Shown here: positions 57,901-64,000 of the stretch, piece after piece | Layout of the letters: the number at the start of each line of letters is the position of its first letter | Position numbering within the stretch: position 1 is the stretch's first letter | Assembly (NCBI GenBank): GCA_025084515.1 | Contig: JAJAGP010001509.1 | Span: 1 to 64,000, forward strand | Source: Ancistrus triradiatus | Lineage: Eukaryota; Chordata; Actinopteri; Siluriformes; Loricariidae | Direction: 5' to 3' | Length of the DNA: 64,000 nucleotides | Made by a program: the position numbers and the translations under genes | Notes under the pieces: model-generated | The model's database searches: none | The model's input: the letters and a program-made list of their open reading frames with translations, nothing else | What the model was told of the DNA's origin: nothing

Positions 57901-60383
57901 ACCTGTTTGATCTTGTTATCTGTACAAAAGACACCTGTCCACAGCCTCAAACAGTCAGACTTCAAACTCAACCATTTCCAAGACCAAAGAGCTGTTGAAG
58001 GACACCAGGATGAAAATTGTAGACCTGCACCAGGCTGGGAAGAGTGAATCTACAATAGGCAAGCAGGTTGGTGTGAATAAATCAGTTGTGGGAACAATTG
58101 TAAGAAAATGGAAGACGTACAAGTCCATTTATAATCTGCCTCGATCTGGGGTCCCACGCAAGATCTCATCCTGTGGGGTCAAAATGGTCATGAAAATGGT
58201 GAGCAAAAATCCCAGAACTACACAGAGGAACCTAATGCATGACCTGCAGAGCGCTGGGACCAAAGTAACAAGGCTACCATCAGTAACAGAGGGAGGGACT
58301 CAGATCCTGCAGTACCAGGCGTGTCCCCCTGCTTAAGCCACTACATGTCCAGGTCTGAAGTTTACCAGAGAGCATATGGATGATCCAGAAGAGGACTGGG
58401 AGAATGTCATGTGGTCAGATGAAACCAAAATAGAACCTTTTGGTAAAAACTCAACTCATCGTGTTTGGAGGAAGAAGAATGCTGAGTTGCTTCCCAAGAA
58501 CACCATACCTACTGTGAAACATGGGGCTGGAAACATCGTGCTTTGGGGCTGTTTTTCTGTAAAATGGACAGGACAACTGATCTGTGTTAATGGAAGAATG
58601 AACAGGGCCATGAATCGTGAGATTTTAAGCCAATACTTCCTTCCATCAGTGAGAGTATTGAAGATGGAACGTGGTTGGGTCTTCCAGCATGACAATGATC
58701 CCAAACACAATGCTCGGACAACAAAGGAGTGGCTCCGTAAAAAGCATTTCAAGGTCCTGGAGTGGCCTAGCCAGTCTCCAGACCTCAACCCCATAGAAAA
58801 TTTGTGCAGGGAGTTGAAAGTCCGTGTTGCCCAGCAACAGCCCCAATCACTGCTCTAGAGGAGATCTGCATGCTACACCAGCTACAGTGTGTGTAAACCT
58901 GGTGAAGACTTGCAGGAAATGTTTGTCCTCTGTCATTGCCAACAAAGATTGAACTTTTGTTATTGACCAAATACTTATTTTCCACCATGATTTGTAATTA
59001 AATTCTTTAAAAATCCTTCAATGTCATTTCTTGGATATTTTATTTTTTTCTCTCGTAGTTGGTGTATCTATGATGAAAATTACAGACCTCTCTCATATTT
59101 CTTAGTAAGAGAACTTGCACAATCAGTGGCTGACTAAATACTATTTTGCCCCACTGTATGAGTCGAGAAGCATGACTCATTTCAGACGATTTGTGATTCA
59201 CAATTCAGTACACAGTGATTCAGTGGTTCAGATTCACAGTACTCGTTGTTCAATATATCTCTGTGATTTTCAATGTGTTTTTGTTTATTTTTACATCTAC
59301 AGTACTGTATTCTTAGTGCAAGTAAGTCTCAATGGGTCCTAAAAAGGGTTGTATTGACTGTCAGCCAAAAGGGAAACAGGAGTTTAATGCTCTGAAAGAC
59401 ATATACAAGCTGCAGTTAGCATTAGTAGCTATGCTAGCACCCTGAGTTCACCATTACAGCAGTGCTTTTACAGTGCAGACACTCAACATAGACACCCTAC
59501 CAAACACTCGTTAAACTCCATAGTTCATGATACATTTAACTTATGATGGATTTGTCGGAACATATCCTCATCATTAATCAAGGATCATCTGTACAATACA
59601 TCTCCATTATTGCACATACTGTATTACCTTTATTAATTCAATTTACATTATTCCTTATGGGAAAATTTTGCTCAGTTAACAAGCCTTCTAGAACGAATTA
59701 ATGAGGAGAACCAAGGTGCCAATGTATTTAGAAGTATTTACAGTCAGAACATGTTTATATATTTATAGAGTTATCGGAATTTCCATTATTTATTATTCCT
59801 TTTTATAATATTCTTGTTTCTGTCAAAGGGTGTGGAGACATCTCACTTAGAGCTAGTGGAAGCAATCTGGAACTACATGCCTCAGGTTCACATACTTGGA
59901 AAGTTCAGAAACCGCAATGGAGCCTTTCCTATTCCTCAAGAGAACAAGCTTATTATACCTGCTGGAGCTAAAATTCAGACCCTTCATCTTGTTGGTAGGC
60001 TTAAATCTTTTACATTATTTACTTTACTAGATTATCCTGTATTAAATCCATAGCCTACACATTCTGCTTCTATGAAAAAAAAAATCTAAAAATCTCATAT
60101 TCTTCAGGTGTCAATGTACCAGAAATTCCTTGTGTGTCTATGCTCAGACACTTGTACATGAAGTGGGTGCGCCTTACAAAACCTCAGCCCTTCAAGGATT
60201 TTTTGTGTGTGAGCCTGCGTTCGTTTGTCATGAGGAATTGTGCTGGCCCAACCAACTCATTGAAATATGTACCACTAGTGACAGGCTTGGCTTCTGCTCG
60301 AAACCTGGAGCACCTAGAGCTTGTGAGAGTTCCCTTCCTGGGGGGATTGATACAACATGTGGTGGAGGACAGCTGGAGGTCAG
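49969..60383 (+). CDS. fbxo38: fbxo38, F-box only protein 38 (5' five coding exons, partial)
   Basis: F-box protein 38 is the substrate adaptor of an SCF (SKP1-CUL1-F-box) E3 ubiquitin ligase. In mammals it is reported to co-activate KLF7 and to direct PD-1 turnover. Five coding exons join without a break: 49,969-50,126, 56,603-56,736, 56,983-57,146, 59,829-59,994 and 60,108-60,383, giving 299 codons plus one base. All junctions are GT-AG, with intron phases 2, 1, 0, 1 and 1. The F-box is at about residues 42-86 (LSHEVLCHIFRYLPMRDIMC onward), followed by leucine-rich-repeat-like segments (HLELVEAIWNYMPQVHIL, KIQTLHLVGVNVPEIPC, ARNLEHLELVRVPFL). The start ATG at 49,969 fits the family N-terminus MGPRRKS, and an in-frame TGA lies upstream at 49,903. 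The remaining ~900 residues are beyond the right edge. No lesion is seen, so this is a live gene. Confidence 0.96.
50985..51695. repeat. Long (AT/GT)n microsatellite, ~700 bp
   Basis: Mixed ATATAT, GTGTGT, ATACGTGTGTATGT and ATCTATAT text with many self-complementary stretches. Long open frames rich in Tyr, Ile, Cys and Val are artefacts of the simple sequence. Confidence 0.95.
51700..51847. mobile_element. 148-bp Tc1-type MITE
   Basis: Two inverted ends, CAGTGCCTTGCAAAAATATT and (inverted) CAGTGCCTTGCAAAAGTATT, with TTGGCCCCCTT and AAGGGGGCC next to them. It is essentially two terminal repeats of a fish Tc1 family joined head to head, with no room for coding. Confidence 0.88.
51848..51991. 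repeat. (GT)n/(GTCT)n microsatellite
   Basis: 144 bp of GT with regular TCTG interruptions, between the MITE and a Tc1 whose own terminal repeat it has replaced. Confidence 0.95.
51992..53466 (+). mobile_element. Tc1-like family C in fbxo38 intron 1
   Basis: The left terminal repeat is shortened (AGAAAAAGTCACTGATTGTG) and the right ends ...TTTTTTGCCCTACTG. The transposase on the + strand is heavily mutated: an ATG at 52,267 (TGGTCAAGAACAAAGAGC), stops such as the TAG near 52,403, and frameshifts. Remnants of all three catalytic segments survive (GATGAAACCAAAATAGAAC at 52,719, CAGCATGACAATGATCTC at 52,972, CTCAACCCTATAGAAAAT at 53,071). Confidence 0.85.
53492..54472 (-). mobile_element. Tc1-like family B, copy 3 (truncated)
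   Basis: Left end CACCGCTCAAAAAATAAAG after a TA, and - strand transposase up to the HTH border at 54,472, where it stops at a SINE tail. The N-terminal third is absent. Confidence 0.85.
53747..54409 (-). pseudogene. Truncated Tc1 transposase (family B), catalytic core open
   Basis: A 220-codon frame has the complete catalytic domain: LFTYESRF (the first Asp replaced by Tyr), GSGSVMVWCGISLEGRTALH, second Asp in LMQDNARPH and Glu in CPDLNPIEHTWD. It ends at the natural stop after GHTQY. Loss of the first Asp and of the DNA-binding domain make it inactive. The natural stop here shows that the extra C-terminal residues in the 37,418-38,404 frame are a frameshift artefact. Confidence 0.85.
54473..54600 (+). 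mobile_element. SINE 3' tail (DANA/Mermaid-type tail)
   Basis: GACTGGTCTTGATGTAA, GAGTTGCTGAAATGTCC, GATGCTGATA and a TAAATAAACAAACAAA end match the 3' tail of the SINE at 18,108-18,205. The tRNA-like head is absent. Confidence 0.65.
54601..55194. other. No feature recognised (intron)
   Basis: A phrase GGTGCATTGGCACCATGATA and GAGTCCTGGTGGTCC at 54,790-54,835 could be a degenerate tRNA-SINE; otherwise nothing. Confidence 0.35.
55195..55580 (-). mobile_element. Tc1-like family A, copy 4 (fragment)
   Basis: The - strand transposase piece (HGRVAKRKPLLLKK, 55,200-55,260) is followed by a mutated right end ...TTTTCAAGCACCACTG at 55,580 and a TA. An AT-rich expansion fills the terminal repeat. 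Confidence 0.7.
56603..56736 (+). CDS. fbxo38: fbxo38 coding exon 2
   Basis: Completes Arg53 and encodes residues 54-97 (YLPMRDIMCMECLSRKLQEA to RWWEYMPS), the second half of the F-box. Acceptor AG 56,601-56,602, donor GTTTGT 56,737. Confidence 0.95.
56737..56982 (+). other. fbxo38: fbxo38 intron 2 (246 bp)
   Basis: Short phase 1 intron without repeats. Confidence 0.9.
56983..57146 (+). CDS. fbxo38: fbxo38 coding exon 3
   Basis: Encodes Gly98 (split) and residues 99-152, including KKMPDLEQLYGLHPRYLERR and EALQACPNLL. Acceptor AG 56,981, donor GTGAGT 57,147. Ends in phase 0. Confidence 0.95.
57195..57335 (-). mobile_element. tRNA-SINE remnant (reversed)
   Basis: On the - strand the text reads GCGGCAGTTAAGGTAGTGGA, an A-box-like part, and CTGGATTCAAGACC, a B-box-like part, about the right distance apart for a tRNA head. 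The body is unrecognisable. Confidence 0.5.
57617..59156 (+). mobile_element. Tc1-like family C in fbxo38 intron 3
   Basis: Left end AAAAAAGTATTTAGTCAACC (outermost bases mutated); right end ...ATACTATTTTGCCCCACTG at 59,156 followed by TA. Same strand as the host gene and the same family as 51,992-53,466. Confidence 0.88.
57978..58858 (+). pseudogene. Broken Tc1 transposase (family C), mostly readable
   Basis: The start codon is mutated (the KTKELLKDTRMKIVDLHQAG stretch has no ATG at the usual place). The helix-turn-helix KSESTIGKQVGVNKSVVG and KNPRTTQRNLMHDLQSAGTK are open to about 58,270, where a frameshift falls. A 160-codon stretch (58,376-58,858) holds the entire catalytic core: first Asp in WSDETKIEPFG (residue 18), second Asp in VFQHDNDPKHNA (110) and Glu in SPDLNPIENLCREL (145), the DD34E spacing. 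A TAG follows. Loss of start and one frame make it a pseudogene. Confidence 0.88.
59490..59600. mobile_element. Short MITE-like fragment, second copy (inverted)
   Basis: CTACCAAACACTCG, CATGATACATTTAACTTATG and GATGGATTTGT match 27,540-27,640 read in reverse. GGATCATCTGTACA is the likely end. Confidence 0.55.
59829..59994 (+). CDS. fbxo38: fbxo38 coding exon 4
   Basis: Encodes residues 153-207 (GVETSHLELVEAIWNYMPQV, HILGKFRNRNGAFPIPQENK, KIQTLHLV). Acceptor AG 59,827-59,828, donor GTAGGC 59,995. Confidence 0.95.
59995..60107 (+). other. fbxo38: fbxo38 intron 4 (113 bp)
   Basis: Short phase 1 intron with an A-run and a TTCTTCAG acceptor. Confidence 0.92.
60108..60383 (+). CDS. fbxo38: fbxo38 coding exon 5
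   Basis: Encodes Gly208 (split) to residue 299 (VNVPEIPCVSMLRHLYMKWV ... FLGGLIQHVVEDSWRS). Acceptor AG 60,106-60,107, donor GTGAGG 60,384. Cys216 (60,131-60,133) aligns, with a 10-residue offset, to human Cys206, the site of the reported motor-neuropathy substitution. The next exon is not in the window. Confidence 0.95.
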
Positions 60384-61285
60384 GTGAGGACACAGTGTAA
60401 TGATGTCACTTAATCTGTGTTTTAACCAATAGTGTTATGAAGTCATATTAAATTTCTTAAATGATGTTAATACAAAGAACTACTGCAGCATCTCAGTATT
60501 ACTGTTATGGAAACACACACCCCAACAATTATATTTTTGGATAATATTAATTATTGGGTAATATGGGTGCAGTGACTAATATTTTGAATTTGAGCATTTT
60601 GGTAGACTGTATACAGTGCGTATAGAAAATCATCACACCACATCAACGTTTGGTTGTCATGTTACATCTTATTTAAATAAATTAAATCTAACTTCATTTT
60701 GACCCTCAATTTTAGGAACAGGGTACAAAAAGATTTAAGAGTCTAGTGTATATCGCTTGCCTACTTTGGGGCTTACCTGCCAAACAGGATGACTGTGCTA
60801 GGAGGATATTGATCAGGGATTCTTCTTCAAACAATGTGTTGTAATGATAATACAATATTTACATGTAAAATGTAATTGGATGATTGTAGTAGGCATTGTG
60901 TAGCAGTGTATAGAATGATGGATTGAGATGCTGTGAGACTTGGTGATGCTTTGGAAATAGAACAAATTTGGTTGTCAATATAAATTGTATATTTTTGATT
61001 TTTTTCAACCAATGGAGCAAAGTAAAAGGTGGGATTACTGTGTACTGTATTAACCTGCAGTTGTGATTCAGCTACACTTAACACATCAAAACACAGTTAT
61101 TATGTTTTTTATTATTATTATTTTGCTGTGGCGACCCCTGATAAAGGGAGAAGCCGAAAGAAGAAGAAGAAGATTATTTTATTATTTTCACTTAAAGCAG
61201 TTGTTCAAATTTAAGTTACATTTGTGTATAGCGGTTTATCGACATTGTCTCAAAACAGATTTACATGCCAATTGAGACTTGAGTG
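60384..61285 (+). other. fbxo38: Start of fbxo38 intron 5; weak repeat traces
   Basis: The next coding exon is not found before 64,000, so the intron is at least 3.6 kb. ACAGTGCGTATAGAAAATCA at 60,613 resembles a Tc1/mariner terminal repeat. GCTGTGGCGACCCCTGATAA followed by (GAA)n at 61,124-61,172 is the typical 3' end of a fish SINE/LINE family. Confidence 0.55.
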
Positions 61286-62404
61286 TTAAGTTGAAAGCAA
61301 CTGGACTACTTCTTGGTTCTTGAAGACATGTCACCTCTCATCCGAAAGGCTTCTTCAGTTCTAGAAACTGATGGGGAGTTCCAGGTATTTAACCCTAGTG
61401 TGGTTGTCATCTTGGAGTTGGTCCTGAGAGTCCTTGACCCACCCTGTCAATACATGAGTCGTTAGGATCACAGGAGCCAAGGTATAACCCATTAGTGAGT
61501 CGTTGTCCCACCCTGCCACCATGCGAGTCATTAGAGTCACGGGTTGAGGTGTGACTGTGGGTTAAACATCCTGGGAAGGGCTCACGAGACTATTTTGTAG
61601 GTGGCTGATAATTGGTGTCATAAACCACCTTCTGTGTTCAATAATGGTTGTTCTGATAAATTGCATAAATTGCCTCTTTCACACCTCTTTCAAACTATCT
61701 GTCTTCTCTGTCCAAAATATGAACATTTGTTTCCTCAAAAGTGTCCCTTGTCCTTTTGATGTAGATGTACCTCTGAGTCCTGTTCTGATGAACTGGCTTT
61801 TCTATCTAGTGCCATGCACCTGTGGAGTGGTTGTTTGGTCTCTCCTATATATATATATCTGAGCAATCCACACTGAATTGCACTGCATACACGACATTGC
61901 TCAATTTGTGCTTTTGTGTTTTGTCCTTGGGATGAACTAGTCTTTGCTTGGGGGTGTTGCTGGGTCTGAAGTGTAATGAGATGTTATTTGGAGGGAATGT
62001 TTTCTGCCCGGTGGTGTGAGGTCCTGATAACTCCATGCTTGTGTTCCAGGGGGTGGTGGGAGTCAAATAGCAAGCACTGGTCTGTGTGTGTGTTCCTTCA
62101 TACTGGTCTGTGAAAGAACTCAAAGCTTTGCTTTATACCTCTTCCATGTAGAGGCTGGGTATAATGGGAGACACTGGAGAACCCATGGCACATCCATGTT
62201 TTTTTCTGTAGGTCTACCACCTATTTCAAATACAACGAGTCATTCTACAGAGAAAAGGCAGAGGTCCGGTAAGGTGCAAATCTGATCTGGTGTGAAACTG
62301 GTTCTCATAGGCAAGGAGCTGTCTTGCTGTAGTCGTTTCCTCACCATCTCCACCGCCTCAGTTGTAGATACATATGGGAAAAGTGAGGTGACATCAAAGT
62401 CAGA
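61286..62404 (-). mobile_element. Penelope-like element, 3' part (RT end and GIY-YIG region)
   Basis: Read on the - strand: DFDVTSLFPYVSTTEAVEMV (RT palm, about 62,340-62,400), MGSPVSPIIPSLYMEE (about 62,140-62,190), a deletion that removes the catalytic YVDD segment, the linker FRPSNTPKQRLVHPKDKTQK, and a GIY-YIG endonuclease-like NVVYAVQ...CSDIYI (61,850-61,930) interrupted by a short (AT)n. The 3' end has CTTGAAGACATGTCACCTCT on the + strand. Frameshifts and the RT deletion leave it inactive. Such elements prime reverse transcription at nicks or telomere-like ends. Confidence 0.8.
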
Positions 62405-63836
62405 GTTAAGTCAAGTCAGAATTATTTATATAGCACTTTTTACAATGGAGCATTGTCTCAAAGCAACTTCACAATTTTACATCATCTCCTAATGTCTACG
62501 TCAGATGTCTGATCAGATCAGCTCCCTTGGATCTCAAAGGACACCATGGTTTCATCCGAAGCCAGACATAGTTCTCGGACCCTGTTGGTGAAGTTTGTGG
62601 AGCTTTGGATATTGCCGTAGAATCTAGCAGATATGCAAAAGAATTAGTCCAAAAATCTAAGTTGAAGAAATGAACAGCTTTATTGAAATTGGCTCGAGAC
62701 AAATCAAAAGTGGACCATGTACAATGCAGAGCAGTTGGACACGATCTGAAGTCTGTGGTTCCCAGGGTCCCTTTTATACCAATTTTACCTGGACTAGCCA
62801 CAACATCGCCACGGTTATCTCCCAGATTTGCCCATCTGGCCTGTTTCGTAGATAATGGTGGAGTCCCTTCTCATACACACTTTTTTATATATAAATGGTT
62901 ACTTCCTCTTCCTATATCAAGTAATATATTCACAAAATATTACTTAGCCTTGTACATTGCGCGGTTATGCCATACAATTATGCTCTAATACATAATTACT
63001 CATCAATATGGCTTGTCCACTGTTCAAACGCATCCAGCAGCATACATGCGTAACCCCACCTCCCTCACTGGAATTCTGGGCAGTAAAATTGTTTTCAGTA
63101 CATTGTGTGAGTACACTATGATACACCTCAACTGAAATCATTTTCATTCCCATCATTAATATAATATGGACTTGGTTCAGACACTCATTTGATTGACAAG
63201 CTTCTATCAAGGTTAGGGTCTGGATGTCTTAAGATAATGCCCTAGTCAGCTACTTTTTAGAATTATTCTCATAACAAACTGGTTGCATCTGCTCAGCTCA
63301 CGAGGCCATGTGGTCACCCTAGAAACCCAAACCCAAAACAGTATCTCTTGTTTATACTTTCAGAAGCAGTGTGCCTCTTGCTCTGATAACTGAACCAGTC
63401 TCTATTACACTGAGGATTCTTTGTCAAACTATACTGCCATATCTAAATATGTGCTTATCAGTCTGTTGAACCCATTCTAACAAATATATATTAGCTATAT
63501 GACCACTCACACTAATTGCCATCCAATTATTACGACTAGAGTCTAAATGCTCAATTTTGGGGTCCTCTGGGACTCACAGATTCAGGCACCTGCACGACCT
63601 TGAAGATAAGGATGCAGCTCTCCATCCAAGACAGAGATAAACCCACTATTAAAAACGATGACACATAAATGAAATGATTGTTACGTAATGATAAACTAAA
63701 TCAATGTAAAGATTATAACTGATCAGGTACTTATGATTAAAAATGGTTAATATATGAATGATTACGTACTGAATAAATGAATAAAATGAATAAACATGCA
63801 AATGATACAAAAATATGCATAAAACCCTCTTACACT
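62405..63836. mobile_element. Insertion splitting the Penelope-like element (unclassified)
   Basis: About 1.4 kb separates two collinear parts of the Penelope RT. Its start, AATTATTTATATAGCACTTTTTACAATG (62,421-62,448), is a motif found at 3' ends of fish retroposons. Further in, GAACAGCTTTATTGAAATTGG may be LTR-like. No coding region is recognised, and no clear target-site duplication was found. It may be composite. Confidence 0.45.
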
Positions 63837-64000
63837 ACCACAATATGATGAGGAGTGTTTCCTACAAGTGGCCTTCAGATAGTTGCGATGTTGGTGGTCG
63901 AGTTTATACTGCTGACAATGGGCCTGAGTGGGGCACCTTCCTTGGTGAGTCTTGGGAAGTCCATAAAAGCAGGCTCGTAAAGGAAAATTGGGCATTCAAT
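63837..64000 (-). mobile_element. Penelope-like element, upstream RT part (runs off the window)
   Basis: The - strand reads FPRLTKEGAPLRPIVSSINS followed by RPLVGNTPHHIV, the Penelope RT segment that precedes the SFDVTSLF motif. It is collinear with 61,286-62,404, so both belong to one element. Confidence 0.7.

Larger units (their letters stand above)
57147..59828 (+). other. fbxo38: fbxo38 intron 3 (2,682 bp)
   Basis: Phase 0 intron containing a reversed tRNA-SINE remnant, a full-length Tc1 pseudo-element and a short MITE, listed separately. 59,157-59,489 holds nothing else clear. Confidence 0.9.

Noticed and set aside
60134..60400. An 88-codon frame as a separate gene, and the overlapping 85-codon frame
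   Set aside because: The first is fbxo38 exon 5 running past its donor, and the second is its shadow in another frame.

Overview
The window reads as a stretch of a teleost fish nuclear genome, probably an otophysan such as a catfish or a relative. The evidence is a conserved vertebrate gene with GT-AG introns, several Tc1-like (DD34E) transposon families, L2 and Rex1/CR1-type LINEs, a DANA/Mermaid-type tRNA SINE, a second fish tRNA SINE, a Penelope-like element and long CA/GT and AT microsatellites. The species assignment is inference only.

Layout. (1) 1-11,430: a composite satellite in which 139-bp monomers alternate with three other repeated blocks, making about five higher-order modules. 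(2) 11,431-49,880: gene-poor DNA filled with mobile elements. It holds an L2 LINE with a second LINE nested inside its reverse transcriptase (14.1-17.5 kb), a five-level nest of insertions (21.1-27.4 kb), a 100-N assembly gap (29,571-29,670), a decayed hAT element, a Harbinger-like non-autonomous element, two well-preserved Tc1 elements (37.4-38.8 kb and 43.9-45.1 kb), an 83-bp-arm palindrome (45.8 kb), and a small LTR element with 5-bp target-site duplications (46.4-48.2 kb). (3) 49,883-60,383: the first five coding exons of fbxo38 on the + strand, with introns swollen by Tc1 copies, a compact MITE and about 1 kb of microsatellite. (4) 60,384-64,000: the next fbxo38 intron, holding a Penelope-like element on the - strand that is itself split by an insertion and runs off the right edge.

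The only host protein-coding gene I can support is fbxo38, the F-box substrate adaptor of an SCF ubiquitin ligase. The window covers 299 complete codons; the family protein is about 1,200 residues, so most of the gene lies to the right. The acceptor at 49,883 implies an upstream non-coding first exon. A CpG-containing stretch at about 18,225-18,379, ending in a GTAAGT donor, is a weak candidate.

I found no operon, CRISPR, defence or otherwise new enzymatic system. The most unusual items are structural: the higher-order satellite, the nested insertions with recognisable empty sites, an in-frame chimeric reverse-transcriptase ORF made by one LINE inserting into another, and the non-autonomous LTR element with a 30-bp minisatellite. 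All homology calls come from reading translated motifs and remembered family features; no database search was run.
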